A stretch of DNA of 64,000 bases from assembly GCA_027488735.1 (NCBI GenBank), contig JAIYBB010000004.1, forward strand, positions 310,001 through 374,000. Direction: 5' to 3'. This document shows, one piece after another, positions 1 to 9,118 of the stretch (positions are counted from its first letter, which is position 1; every line of letters begins with the position of its first letter). This DNA comes from Comamonadaceae bacterium. GTDB taxonomy: Bacteria; Pseudomonadota; Gammaproteobacteria; Burkholderiales; Burkholderiaceae_C. Under the pieces are notes generated by a model, which was not told where the DNA came from, made no database searches, and saw only the letters and a list, made by a program, of their open reading frames with translations. The position numbers were made by a program, and so were the translations under genes.

Positions 1-12
1 TTGGGAAAAAGA

Positions 13-588
13 TTAAAGCTTGGCAACGCCTGTCAGTACAAATTTGAATTTCACTTGTACTTCGTCAGCCACCATGGAAGTGTCTGACCATTCGTTGTCA
101 CCGATCTTGAAGCCCAAACGCTTGATGGCGAATGAGCCCACAGCGGTGGTGAGCCCGCCGGTTTGGGTCAGGCTGACCGGGACCACAATGTCCTGGCTCA
201 CGCCTTTGATGGAGAGTTTGCCGCTGACTTCGTATTTGCCGGGCGCGGTATTTTTGATGGCCGTGGACTGAAACCCGGCTTTGGCGAATTTGGCGGTGCT
301 GAACCAATCTGGTTTTTGCACTTCGGCATCGGTTTCTTTGGTCCCCAAGCTGGCACTGGCCATGTCCACGGTGAAATTGATTTTGCCGCTGGCGGGTTTG
401 GCTGGGTCAAACGCGATTTGGGCGTCAAATGATTTGAAGCGTCCCTCTACCGGCACTCCCATTTGTTTGCTGACAAACACAATGTCGCTTTTTGCCGCTT
501 GTAATTTTTGTTGGGCATGAGAGGTGGCGCTGCCCAAGGCGGTAAACATCACGCATACCAGCAAAAATAGTCTGTTCATTAAATCCAT
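13..588 (-). CDS. YceI family periplasmic protein
   Basis: The 191-residue product has an N-terminal signal peptide (hydrophobic residues 5-20, likely cut after SHA near residue 25) followed by a YceI-type lipocalin-like beta-barrel. Family features seen are the pattern KSDIVFVSKQMGVPVEGRF early on, the GKYEVSGKLSIKGV segment, and a C-terminal strand with KFKFVLTG. YceI proteins bind long isoprenoid or fatty chains in the periplasm; the exact ligand here is not known. It lies 21 bases downstream of a cytochrome b561 gene on the same strand, a pairing common in proteobacteria, so the two are probably cotranscribed. The start has a GGAG ribosome site a few bases upstream; an internal ATG three codons later is an alternative. 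Confidence 0.9.
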   Translation of the reverse strand: MDLMNRLFLLVCVMFTALGSATSHAQQKLQAAKSDIVFVSKQMGVPVEGRFKSFDAQIAFDPAKPASGKINFTVDMASASLGTKETDAEVQKPDWFSTAKFAKAGFQSTAIKNTAPGKYEVSGKLSIKGVSQDIVVPVSLTQTGGLTTAVGSFAIKRLGFKIGDNEWSDTSMVADEVQVKFKFVLTGVAKL

Positions 589-609
589 AAGAGCTCCAAA
601 AAGTCAGGA

Positions 610-1185
610 TCAGCGGCGCGGCCACATGCGCTGTAACAAGGCATGCTTGTCCCACCATTGGTGTTTCAAGGCTGCGGCCACATGCAGCAAGATCAGCACA
701 GCCAACGCCATGGCAGTGCCTTCATGCCAAGGTTTGATCAATTCAGCCAAATCTTGGCCGACGGGCACGAAGTCCGGCAGCGGCACCAAGCCAAACACTA
801 CCACGGGAAAACCGGAAGCGGAGCTGTAAGCCCAACCAAACAAAGGCACGATGAAAAATAAACCGTACATGGTGTATTGCGTCAGGTAATGTGCATGGTG
901 CTGCCAAGCAGGCATGTCTTGTTGTATGTCCGCAGGCAAGGGCGGTGGGCGGTGGGTGAGGCGCCATACCAGGCGCAAAAGAGACAGGGTGAGTATGCAA
1001 ATACCCGCCCATTTGTGCCAGTTGAACAGCTTGAGCCGCTCAGGAGAGACGGGTAAATCCTCCATGTAGTAGCCAACTGCCAACATGGCCACCAATGCGG
1101 CGCCAAGCAGCCAGTGCAGCAGCACAGCCATCAGGCTGTAGCCGTTGGACGGGGTGGGGTTAGCAGGGGGTATTTCGTTGTTCAT
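610..1185 (-). CDS. Cytochrome b561 family protein
   Basis: A 191-residue four-helix membrane cytochrome. Histidines suited to bis-haem b ligation sit at residues 24 (VLLHWLLG), 57 (NWHKW), 154 (KPWHEG) and 168 (LLHVAAALKH), the typical CybB/b561 arrangement. Proteins of this family move electrons between the quinol pool and periplasmic acceptors; some oxidise superoxide to oxygen while reducing ubiquinone. It is the upstream partner of the YceI gene. Identity as a b561-type cytochrome is firm; the physiological electron partner is not visible from sequence. Confidence 0.92.
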   Translation of the reverse strand: MNNEIPPANPTPSNGYSLMAVLLHWLLGAALVAMLAVGYYMEDLPVSPERLKLFNWHKWAGICILTLSLLRLVWRLTHRPPPLPADIQQDMPAWQHHAHYLTQYTMYGLFFIVPLFGWAYSSASGFPVVVFGLVPLPDFVPVGQDLAELIKPWHEGTAMALAVLILLHVAAALKHQWWDKHALLQRMWPRR

Positions 1186-1304
1186 GTTGATAAGCTTAGG
1201 ATGTAATTGAACAAAATCATTGCCTTTATTTGACGGCTAAATTCAAATGAATTGATCAAACAAGGGTTCATGGGTCGAAATCATAGAGGTAACCGCTGTC
1301 ACTT

Positions 1305-1733
1305 TCATTTGCGTTTGGGCTGCTGGCTCATCAGCACCGAATACACCACATCCACGCCACGGTCAGTGTTGGTCAATCGCAGGTCCAGTATGCGGTCGTT
1401 TTTTGTCAGGGTCATGATGTAACTCGTGCCCAAACGCACCATCGACAACAGCCGCCAGTTCTTTTCCTCGGCATCTTCAATCAGCGTAGATTGCACCTCT
1501 TCGCTGTAGGCCTCTGCCACGCTGGCATAAAAAATACCGGTTTGTAGCTCGCCCTCTCCAAGCAACACAGTTTGCTCTGGCCGGGTTTGCAGCATGGACT
1601 CGACATAAGGGTACATGTCGACTTGCATTGCTGGCCAAGGGGTTTGGGCCCTTGCCGCGGCATGTAAACAAACGGCTGCAAGAAATAAGCAACGGCGTCC
1701 TATCGCACGTAGAAAAAGCGACACGGCATTCAT
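1305..1733 (-). CDS. Secreted protein of unknown function
   Basis: A 142-residue product with an arginine-containing N-terminus and hydrophobic signal sequence, probably cut after ARA near residue 29. The mature part, about 113 residues, has no motif that I recognise; it is moderately acidic in the middle (EEVQSTLIEDAEEKN) and ends in basic residues. It lies 29 bases downstream of the NlpC/P60 peptidase gene on the same strand, so it is probably cotranscribed and may act in the cell envelope; that is inference from position only. Coding status rests on the plausible signal peptide and the tight spacing. Confidence 0.7.
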   Translation of the reverse strand: MNAVSLFLRAIGRRCLFLAAVCLHAAARAQTPWPAMQVDMYPYVESMLQTRPEQTVLLGEGELQTGIFYASVAEAYSEEVQSTLIEDAEEKNWRLLSMVRLGTSYIMTLTKNDRILDLRLTNTDRGVDVVYSVLMSQQPKRK

Positions 1734-1762
1734 GGCGCTAACTCTGATCCCGAGACATCGGA

Positions 1763-2317
1763 TCAGCGAAGCGCGGAATTCGTTGGATTGGCAAGGGTAG
1801 AGGGGTTGACCCGACGCGCACCGTTAAATCGCTTGCGCCAGTAAGAGTCAGACATGTTTTCTATGCGGACTTCACCACCTGCCCGGGGGGAATGAATAAA
1901 CCTGCCTTCGCCCACGTAAATGCCCACATGGCTGAAGGCTCGGCGCAAGGTATTGAAAAACACCAGGTCGCCGGGTTGAAGTTCATCTTTGTCAATGGTT
2001 TGGGTGACAGCAGCTTGCTCTTTGGCGTTGTGCGGCAAGACCAAACCCAAAGTGCTTTCGAACATGGCGCGGACAAAACCGCTGCAATCAAAACCGGTGA
2101 TTCCTGTGCCGCCGCGTTTGTAGGGGACACCCAAAAATCCCATGGCATTGAGCACGAGTTCGGAGGCTTGGTTGCCCACGCGCTGGCTGATATGGCTGAT
2201 TTCCGTCACAACCAAAGATGAATTGACCCGCGCTTCCAAGTCATCAGCATCCCCGGAAGCAGGGGCGGCGTGGGCCAAGCCGATCGTCAAGCAACAGAGA
2301 AAAATCAGGCGAAACAT
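1763..2317 (-). CDS. NlpC/P60 (C40) peptidoglycan endopeptidase
   Basis: The product from the ATG at 2317 is 184 residues with a signal peptide ending near HAAPA (residues 1-20), so it is exported. The C-terminal NlpC/P60 domain carries the Cys-His-His catalytic set: Cys78 in GFDCSGFV, His130 in FSHVGIYVG and His142 in FIHSPR. Such enzymes cleave the D-gamma-Glu to diamino-acid bond in peptidoglycan stem peptides. An in-frame ATG exists further upstream at 2380, but it would put 21 polar residues before the signal peptide, so 2317 is preferred. The gene precedes a small secreted protein of unknown role and diverges from acuI. Confidence 0.9.
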   Translation of the reverse strand: MFRLIFLCCLTIGLAHAAPASGDADDLEARVNSSLVVTEISHISQRVGNQASELVLNAMGFLGVPYKRGGTGITGFDCSGFVRAMFESTLGLVLPHNAKEQAAVTQTIDKDELQPGDLVFFNTLRRAFSHVGIYVGEGRFIHSPRAGGEVRIENMSDSYWRKRFNGARRVNPSTLANPTNSALR

Positions 2318-2405
2318 AGTTGCTGATGATAACGGTTGACCATTGTTGTCAAGCCTGTCGCACAATCTATCACTCGTCAACCACTGTTATTCAAAGGAAT
2401 TGTGT

Positions 2406-3380
2406 ATGTTTCGCGCCATTACCCTGCTCAAAGAACCCGCTTTCAGTGCCAGCGTCCAGCTGCTGGATCCCGCTCAGTTGCCCGAGGCCGATGTGCATGT
2501 CAAAGTGGCTTATTCGACCTTGAACTTCAAAGACGGTCTGGCCATCACCAACAAAAGCCCGGTGGTGCGCGTCTGGCCGATGGTGGCCGGTATTGACGGC
2601 GCCGGAACCGTGTTGTCATCTTCGCATCCGCATTGGAAAGCCGGTGATCAGTTTGTGCACAACGGTTGGGGCGTGGGCGAAACCCACTGGGGTTGCTTGT
2701 CTGAGCAAGCCCGCTTGAAAGGCGATTGGCTGGTGAAACTGCCTCAAGCCTTCACGCCGCGTCAGGCCATGGCCATCGGTACGGCGGGTTACACGGCCAT
2801 GTTGTGCGTGATGGCACTCGAGCAGCAAGGTGTGCAACCCGGCCAAGGTGAAGTTTTGGTGACCGGTGCGACCGGCGGCGTCGGTAGTGTGGCTGTGGCT
2901 TTGCTCTCCAAATTGAGGTTCAACGTGGTGGCAGCCACCGGCAAAGCCAGCGAAGAAGCCTATTTGAAATCGCTGGGCGCGCAAAGCATCATGGACAGGG
3001 CTGAATTGTCAGCTCCGGGCAAACCGTTTCAAAAGGAACGCTGGGCTGGCGTGGTCGATGCGGTCGGCTCACACACGCTGGCCAATGTGCTGGCGCAAAC
3101 CCGTTACGGTGGTGCGGTCGCGGCATGCGGATTGGCGCAAGGCATGGACTTGCCGACCACCGTCATGCCCTTCATCTTGCGTAATGTGCGGCTCATCGGT
3201 GTGGATTCTGTGATGGCTCCACTGGCCTTGCGTCAGAAGGCGTGGGACAGGTTAGCGCAGGATCTGGATTTGGCCAAACTCGAGAGCATGATCGAAGAAG
3301 TCAGCTTGGAGCAGGCGATTGAGAAAGCCCATGCCTTGATGGCCGGGCAAGTGCGCGGCCGCGTGGTGGTGAGGATTTAA
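2406..3380 (+). CDS. acuI: Acrylyl-CoA reductase AcuI/YhdH (zinc-less MDR family)
   Basis: A 324-residue medium-chain reductase of the YhdH/AcuI group. The Rossmann loop TGATGGVGSVA lies at about residues 153-163, and the N-terminal segment STLNFKDGLAITNKSPVVR matches the quinone-oxidoreductase fold. AcuI enzymes reduce toxic acrylyl-CoA to propionyl-CoA with NADPH. The start at 2406 follows an AAAGGA ribosome site; an upstream in-frame ATG at 2343 would add 21 residues atypical of the family. Downstream in the same orientation are an isochorismatase-like gene and a propionate-CoA ligase, so the run probably handles acrylate or propionate. The reductase call is firm; the exact substrate is inferred. 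Confidence 0.88.
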   Translation: MFRAITLLKEPAFSASVQLLDPAQLPEADVHVKVAYSTLNFKDGLAITNKSPVVRVWPMVAGIDGAGTVLSSSHPHWKAGDQFVHNGWGVGETHWGCLSEQARLKGDWLVKLPQAFTPRQAMAIGTAGYTAMLCVMALEQQGVQPGQGEVLVTGATGGVGSVAVALLSKLRFNVVAATGKASEEAYLKSLGAQSIMDRAELSAPGKPFQKERWAGVVDAVGSHTLANVLAQTRYGGAVAACGLAQGMDLPTTVMPFILRNVRLIGVDSVMAPLALRQKAWDRLAQDLDLAKLESMIEEVSLEQAIEKAHALMAGQVRGRVVVRI

Positions 3381-3383
3381 ACC

Positions 3384-3989
3384 ATGTTGCTGGACGCAGA
3401 AGATTCCCAACTGGTACTGGTCGATTTCCAGCAATGCCTCATGCCTGCGATGTTCCAAGGCGATGCTTGTATCGCCAACGCCATGCGTTTGGCGCAGGCC
3501 GCGCAAATACTGGGCGTGCCGGTTTGGGGCACGGAGCAAAACCCTTCCAAACTGGGTAGCAATCCCCCCGAGATGAGAGCCTTGTGCAGGCAAACGCTGG
3601 CCAAAATGCAATTCAGCGCCGCCGAAGAAGGTTTGGTGGAATGGTTGCGGCCTGAGGTCAAAAGCAAACCGGCAGGCAACGCGCGCAGTCTGCCCAAGCA
3701 TTTGCAAAAACCTGCTGTGGCGGAGCCGACGCCGTCAAGCATTGTGCTCGCGGGTGTGGAAGCCCATGTGTGTTTGTTGCAAACCGCGCTGGATTTGTTG
3801 GAAGATGAATTCGAAGTGTGGGTGGTGACCGATGCGTGCACCTCGCGCACCGAACGCAACCGTGACGCTGCCTATGACCGCTTGGCGGCAGCAGGCGCTG
3901 AATTGCTGACCACCGAAATGGTTTTGTTCGAATGGTTGCGCACCGCAGAGCATGAGCATTTCAAAGAGGTGCAAGCCCTCATCAAATAA
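3384..3989 (+). CDS. Isochorismatase-family hydrolase
   Basis: A 201-residue cysteine hydrolase of the isochorismatase-like superfamily. The Asp-Lys-Cys catalytic set can be placed at Asp14 (VLVDFQ), Lys74 (AKMQFS) and Cys130 (GVEAHVCLLQTA), and the cis-peptide region GVEAHV is typical. Members hydrolyse small amides or related compounds; the substrate here cannot be read from sequence. The gene starts three bases after acuI and ends 19 bases before the prpE start, so it belongs to the same operon. One possibility is removal of an amide precursor of an organic acid, but this is speculation from context. Confidence 0.85.
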   Translation: MLLDAEDSQLVLVDFQQCLMPAMFQGDACIANAMRLAQAAQILGVPVWGTEQNPSKLGSNPPEMRALCRQTLAKMQFSAAEEGLVEWLRPEVKSKPAGNARSLPKHLQKPAVAEPTPSSIVLAGVEAHVCLLQTALDLLEDEFEVWVVTDACTSRTERNRDAAYDRLAAAGAELLTTEMVLFEWLRTAEHEHFKEVQALIK

Positions 3990-4008
3990 GAACGACAAGG
4001 AGACAGTT

Positions 4009-5901
4009 GTGACCAAGTACGCCAGTTTTTACCAACGTTCCATCGAAGATCGCGACGGTTTTTGGGCGGAACAAGCAAACTTGATTGACTGGCAGGTCAA
4101 ACCTACGCAAATCTGTGATTACAACAAGCCACCCTTTGCCAATTGGTTTGTCGGTGGCACCACCAATTTGTGTCACAACGCGGTGGATCGGCATTTGAAA
4201 GACCGCGCCGATCAAGCAGCGCTGATTTATGTGTCCACCGAAACCGGTCAGGAAGTGACTTACAGCTTTGCGCAACTTTTCGATGAAGTGCAGCGCATGG
4301 CGGCGATATTGCAAAGCTTGGGCGTCAAGCAGGGCGACCGCGTGTTGATTTACATGCCCATGATTGCCGAAGCGGCGTTTGCCATGCTGGCCTGCGTGCG
4401 CATCGGTGCGATTCATTCGGTGGTGTTTGGTGGTTTTGCTTCGCATTCACTGGCGACACGGATTGACGACGCCAGCCCGGTACTCATCGTCAGCGCGGAT
4501 GCCGGTTCACGCGGCGGCAAGGTCGTGCCCTACAAACCGCTGCTAGATGAAGCCATAACGCTCAGTCAACACAAACCGTCGGCGGTGTTGATGGTGGACC
4601 GAGGTTTGTCTGCTTTCACCTCAGTGGCGGGACGCGATCATGCATACGCCGAGTTGCGTCAGCAACACCTCAATGCCAAAGTGCCTTGTGTCTGGTTGGA
4701 CAGCGCGCACCCCAGTTACACCTTGTACACCTCCGGCACGACAGGCAAGCCCAAAGGCGTGCAACGCGATACCGGCGGATACACCGTGGCCTTGGCGGCC
4801 AGCATGCAGCATATTTTTGAAGGCCAGGCCGGTCAGGTGTATTTCAGCACCAGCGACATTGGGTGGGTGGTCGGTCACAGCTACATCATTTACGGACCGC
4901 TGATCGCAGGCATGGCGACGCTCATGTACGAAGGTTTGCCGACCCGCCCGCACGGCGGCGTCTGGTGGGAACTGGTAGAAAAATACAAAGTCACGCACAT
5001 GTTCAGTGCCCCGACAGCAGTGAGAGTATTGAAAAAACAAGACCCGGCGCTGTTATCCAAATACGATATTTCCAGCCTGAAAGCTTTGTACCTGGCGGGC
5101 GAGCCGCTGGACGAACCGACGGCTCAATGGATTGCCGATGGATTGGGCAAGCCCATCATTGACAACTACTGGCAGACCGAAACCGGCTGGCCGATTTTGA
5201 CCGTGGCCAACGGCGTGCAAAACATGCCCAGCAAATTTGGCAGCCCGGGCATACCCATGTATGGCTTCAATGTCAAACTGTTGAATGACAACACTGGCGA
5301 AGAACTCAGCGGCGCAAAGGAAAAAGGCGTGGTGGTCATCGAAGGACCTTTGCCCCCAGGCTGTTTGCAAACCTTGTGGGGCGACGATGAGCGCTATGTG
5401 AAAACCTATTGGCAAAGCGTGCCCGGCAAGTTGGTGTATTCCACGTTCGACTGGGGCGTGCGCGATGAAGACGGTTATTTCTACATTCTGGGCCGCACGG
5501 ACGATGTAATCAATGTGGCCGGACACCGCTTGGGCACACGGGAAATCGAGGAAAGCATTTCCAGCCACCCGAATGTGGCCGAGGTGGCTGTGGTCGGCGT
5601 GGCGGATCAACTCAAAGGTCAGGTGGCCATGGCGTTTGTGGTCGCCAAAGACGCGTCAGCGTTGGACGATTCGGCTGGGAGGCTGAAATTGGAGGGCGAG
5701 ATCATGAAACTGGTAGACAGCCAGTTAGGCGCAGTAGCTAGGCCGTCGCGCGTCTTGTTCCTGAGCCTGCTGCCCAAAACCCGCAGCGGCAAGTTGTTGC
5801 GCCGCGCCATTCAAGCGGTTTGCGAAAACCGTGATCCCGGCGACTTGACCACGATCGATGACCCAACGCCTTTGCAGCAGATCAAAGAGCAGTTGGCTTA
5901 A
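4009..5901 (+). CDS. prpE: Propionate-CoA ligase
   Basis: An AMP-forming acyl-CoA synthetase of 630 residues that activates propionate (or acetate/acrylate) to the CoA thioester. The nucleotide loop YTSGTTGKPKGV lies near residue 240 and the C-terminal lysine that is often regulated by acetylation lies in LPKTRSGK near residue 590. The N-terminus (YASFYQRSIEDRDGFW) and the overall length fit PrpE. I chose the GTG at 4009 because it follows an AAGGAGA ribosome site; a longer in-frame ATG at 3952 lies inside the preceding gene. Together with acuI upstream it forms a short propionyl-CoA forming set. No methylcitrate genes are visible in this window. Confidence 0.9.
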   Translation: MTKYASFYQRSIEDRDGFWAEQANLIDWQVKPTQICDYNKPPFANWFVGGTTNLCHNAVDRHLKDRADQAALIYVSTETGQEVTYSFAQLFDEVQRMAAILQSLGVKQGDRVLIYMPMIAEAAFAMLACVRIGAIHSVVFGGFASHSLATRIDDASPVLIVSADAGSRGGKVVPYKPLLDEAITLSQHKPSAVLMVDRGLSAFTSVAGRDHAYAELRQQHLNAKVPCVWLDSAHPSYTLYTSGTTGKPKGVQRDTGGYTVALAASMQHIFEGQAGQVYFSTSDIGWVVGHSYIIYGPLIAGMATLMYEGLPTRPHGGVWWELVEKYKVTHMFSAPTAVRVLKKQDPALLSKYDISSLKALYLAGEPLDEPTAQWIADGLGKPIIDNYWQTETGWPILTVANGVQNMPSKFGSPGIPMYGFNVKLLNDNTGEELSGAKEKGVVVIEGPLPPGCLQTLWGDDERYVKTYWQSVPGKLVYSTFDWGVRDEDGYFYILGRTDDVINVAGHRLGTREIEESISSHPNVAEVAVVGVADQLKGQVAMAFVVAKDASALDDSAGRLKLEGEIMKLVDSQLGAVARPSRVLFLSLLPKTRSGKLLRRAIQAVCENRDPGDLTTIDDPTPLQQIKEQLA

Positions 5902-5932
5902 CAGGCGCAAACACTATCTGTCTGAGCTATGT

Positions 5933-5993
5933 GCCGGGTCAAACGTGTAGCGAACGTTGCCGCTTGCGGCGGTGAGCGGCGTTTGAGCCCGGC
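5933..5993. repeat. Large stem-loop with nested hairpin, prpE-sucA intergenic region
   Basis: Outer arms at 5933-5945 and 5980-5993 pair over 13 bases with one bulged C (left arm GCCGGGTCAAACG). The loop contains an inner hairpin (GCCGC-TT-GCGGC). No T-tract follows, so it is not a classic intrinsic terminator. The internal sequence GCGAACGTTGCCG...GGCGGTGAGCGGCG recurs at about 62224-62250. The rest of the 277-bp gap to sucA (5902-6178) shows no gene. Confidence 0.7.
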
Positions 5994-6178
5994 GCAGCTT
6001 TCAAGCGTGACTTGTGCATCTGAATCTTTGTCGCAAATCTGTCAGACTTTGGTGGCACAATCGCCAACACATACCGGCGTTCTTCAAGGCGCTGGTCGCA
6101 TCCGCTAACCGGTTCAGCCGTGTCGCGGAGGGTTTATCAACCAAGCTTATGTTTCCTGCAGGGAAACGGAGGTCAGCA

Positions 6179-9058
6179 ATGAGCGATTCACCGCAGACGG
6201 GTTCGTCCGTCTATCAAGCCTATGCAGGCAACACTTATCTCTTCGGGGGCAACGCCCCTTACGTTGAAGAGATGTATGAAAACTATCTCCTCAACCCCGG
6301 CAGCGTGCCAGACACTTGGCGCCAGTATTTCGATGCGCTTCAGCACGTGCCTGCCGTCGACGGCAGCCAATCCAAAGATGTGCCACACCAACCGGTGATC
6401 AATGCGTTTGCCGAGCGCGCCAAGCAAGGCGGGACCCGGGTCGTCATGGCCAGCGCCGACCAAGAGATGGGGCGCAAACGCACAGCGGTGCAGCAGCTGA
6501 TCGCGGCTTACCGTAATGTGGGTCAGTTATGGGCGAATTTAGACCCGCTGCAACGCACCGAGCGGCCCCATATTCCTGAATTAGAACTGTCGTTTTACGG
6601 TTTCACCGACGCGGACCAAGAAACCGTGTTCGACACCAGCAACACCTTTTTCGGCAAAGACCGCATGAGCCTGCGCGAGTTGCTCAACGCCTTGCGCCAG
6701 ACCTATTGCGGCACGCTGGGTGCCGAGTACATGTACACCACCGATATGGGTGAAAAACGTTGGTGGCAACAAAAGCTAGAAAGCATTCGCAGCCACCCAG
6801 CGTTTTCTAACGACAAGAAAAAACACATTTTGGAGCGACTGACCGCTGCTGAAGGTTTAGAGCGCTACTTGCACACCAAGTACGTTGGTCAAAAACGGTT
6901 TTCGCTGGAAGGCGGCGAGAGCTTTATTGCAGCCATGGATGAACTGATTCAAGCCGCTGGTAAACAAGGCGTGCAAGAAGTCGTCATCGGTATGGCGCAC
7001 CGTGGCCGTTTGAATGTGCTGGTCAACATCATGGGCAAAATGCCCAAGGATTTGTTCGCTGAATTCGATCACACCGCCCCTGAAGAGTTGCCTGCTGGTG
7101 ACGTCAAATACCACCAAGGCTTCAGCTCCGATATGCCAACGCCTGGCGGTCCCGTGCACTTGTCGCTGGCATTCAACCCCTCGCATTTGGAAATTGTGAA
7201 TCCGGTGGTTGAAGGCTCGGTGCGTTCGCGCATGGATCGCCGCAGCGACCCCACCGGCAGCCAAGTGTTGCCCGTGCTGGTGCACGGCGACGCCGCCTTC
7301 GGTGGTCAAGGTGTCAATCAGGAAACGCTGGCGCTGGCGCAAACCCGTGGCTACACCACCGGCGGCACAGTCCACATCATCATCAACAACCAAATCGGTT
7401 TCACCACGTCAGACCCTCGCGATATGCGGTCGTCTGCGTTTTGCACGGACATCGTGAAAATGGTCGAAGCCCCTGTCTTGCATGTGAATGGCGACGATCC
7501 TGAAGCGGTGGTGTTGGCCACTCAATTGGCGCTGGAATACCGCATGACTTTCCGCCAGGACGTGGTGGTGGACATCACGTGCTATCGCAAACTCGGTCAC
7601 AACGAGCAAGACACGCCAAGCCTGACGCAGCCGCTGATGTACAAAAAAATCGCAGCGCATCCTGGTACGCGCAAGCTGTATGCAGACCGTTTGGCGGCTC
7701 AAGGTTTGGGCGAAACCATCGGCGAGGACATGGTTAAAACCTACCGCGCTGCACTCGACGCAGGTAAAAACACTTCAGAGCCGGTGTTGACCAATTTCAA
7801 AACCAAGTTCACCGTGGACTGGAGTCCGTTTCTCGACAAGAAATGGACAGATGCAGCTGACACCGCATTGCCCATGGCCGAATGGAAACGATTGGCTGAG
7901 CGCATCACCACCTTGCCCGCCGGTGTAACACCGCATTCGCTGGTGAAAAAAGTGTTGGACGATCGCGCTGCCATGGGACGCGGCGATTTGCCGGTGGACT
8001 GGGGCATGGGCGAACACATGGCTTATGCCTCTTTGGTGGCCAGTGGTTTTCCGGTGCGTTTATCCGGTGAGGATTCAGGGCGTGGCACCTTCACCCACCG
8101 CCATGCCGTCATCCATGATCAAAACCGCGAAAAGTGGGACACCGGCACCTATATTCCGCTGCAAAACGTGGCCGATAACCAGTCACCATTTGTCGTCATC
8201 GACTCGATTCTTTCTGAAGAAGCGGTGCTGGGCTTTGAATACGGTTACGCCTCTAACGACCCGAACACTTTGGTGATTTGGGAAGCGCAGTTCGGCGATT
8301 TCGCCAACGGCGCGCAAGTGGTGATCGACCAGTTCATCGCCTCCGGCGAAGTGAAATGGGGCCGTGTGAACGGCATCACCCTCATGCTGCCGCACGGCTA
8401 CGAGGGCCAAGGCCCGGAGCACAGTTCAGCGCGTGTCGAGCGGTTCATGCAGTTGGCGGCCGACACCAATATGCAAATCGTGCAGCCCACCACGGCCAGC
8501 CAAATCTTCCACGTGCTGCGTCGCCAAATGGTGCGCAATCTGCGCAAGCCCTTGATCATCTTCACACCTAAATCTTTGTTGCGTCACAAAGATGCGGCGT
8601 CTCCTGTGTCCGAGTTCACCAAAGGCGGTTTCCAGACCATCATTCCCGAGGTCAAAGATATCAAGGCGGACAAAGTCAAGCGCATCGTGATGTGCTCGGG
8701 CAAGGTGTATTACGACTTGTCCAAAAAACGCGAAGATGGCGGGCACGACGACACCGTGTTGATGCGTCTGGAACAACTCTATCCGTTCCCGCACAAAGTG
8801 TTTGCCGCCGAGTTGAAAAAATACCCGAACGCCATCGAGGTGGTCTGGTGTCAGGACGAACCGCAAAACCAGGGGGCATGGTTTTTTGTGCAGCACTACT
8901 TGTTTGAAAACATGGCTGTCGGCCAGAAACTGGGTTACAGCGGCCGCGCCGCTTCCGCCTCGCCCGCCGTCGGTTATTCGCATTTGCACCAGGAGCAACA
9001 AAAAGCCCTGGTCGATGGTGCGTTCGGCCGTCTCAAAGGTTTCATATTGACCAAGTAA
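6179..9058 (+). CDS. sucA: 2-oxoglutarate dehydrogenase E1 component
   Basis: The 959-residue thiamine-diphosphate E1 enzyme decarboxylates 2-oxoglutarate and transfers the succinyl group to the lipoyl arm of E2 in the TCA cycle. Visible family signatures are the N-terminal YAGNTYLFGGNAPYVEEMYENYL docking segment (given here in part: LFGGNAPYVEEMY), MAHRGRLNVL, and HGDAAFGGQG with INNQIGFTTSD near residue 370. The start at 6179 follows a GGAGGT ribosome site five bases before the ATG; a longer in-frame ATG at 6014 would add 55 residues unlike the family. It heads the sucA-odhB-lpd operon. Confidence 0.97.
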   Translation: MSDSPQTGSSVYQAYAGNTYLFGGNAPYVEEMYENYLLNPGSVPDTWRQYFDALQHVPAVDGSQSKDVPHQPVINAFAERAKQGGTRVVMASADQEMGRKRTAVQQLIAAYRNVGQLWANLDPLQRTERPHIPELELSFYGFTDADQETVFDTSNTFFGKDRMSLRELLNALRQTYCGTLGAEYMYTTDMGEKRWWQQKLESIRSHPAFSNDKKKHILERLTAAEGLERYLHTKYVGQKRFSLEGGESFIAAMDELIQAAGKQGVQEVVIGMAHRGRLNVLVNIMGKMPKDLFAEFDHTAPEELPAGDVKYHQGFSSDMPTPGGPVHLSLAFNPSHLEIVNPVVEGSVRSRMDRRSDPTGSQVLPVLVHGDAAFGGQGVNQETLALAQTRGYTTGGTVHIIINNQIGFTTSDPRDMRSSAFCTDIVKMVEAPVLHVNGDDPEAVVLATQLALEYRMTFRQDVVVDITCYRKLGHNEQDTPSLTQPLMYKKIAAHPGTRKLYADRLAAQGLGETIGEDMVKTYRAALDAGKNTSEPVLTNFKTKFTVDWSPFLDKKWTDAADTALPMAEWKRLAERITTLPAGVTPHSLVKKVLDDRAAMGRGDLPVDWGMGEHMAYASLVASGFPVRLSGEDSGRGTFTHRHAVIHDQNREKWDTGTYIPLQNVADNQSPFVVIDSILSEEAVLGFEYGYASNDPNTLVIWEAQFGDFANGAQVVIDQFIASGEVKWGRVNGITLMLPHGYEGQGPEHSSARVERFMQLAADTNMQIVQPTTASQIFHVLRRQMVRNLRKPLIIFTPKSLLRHKDAASPVSEFTKGGFQTIIPEVKDIKADKVKRIVMCSGKVYYDLSKKREDGGHDDTVLMRLEQLYPFPHKVFAAELKKYPNAIEVVWCQDEPQNQGAWFFVQHYLFENMAVGQKLGYSGRAASASPAVGYSHLHQEQQKALVDGAFGRLKGFILTK

Positions 9059-9118
9059 GCCACTCTTGCAGCGCGTGTGCGCGCAGAGCTCAGCCCTTCA
9101 ATCATTCAGGAATTCAAC

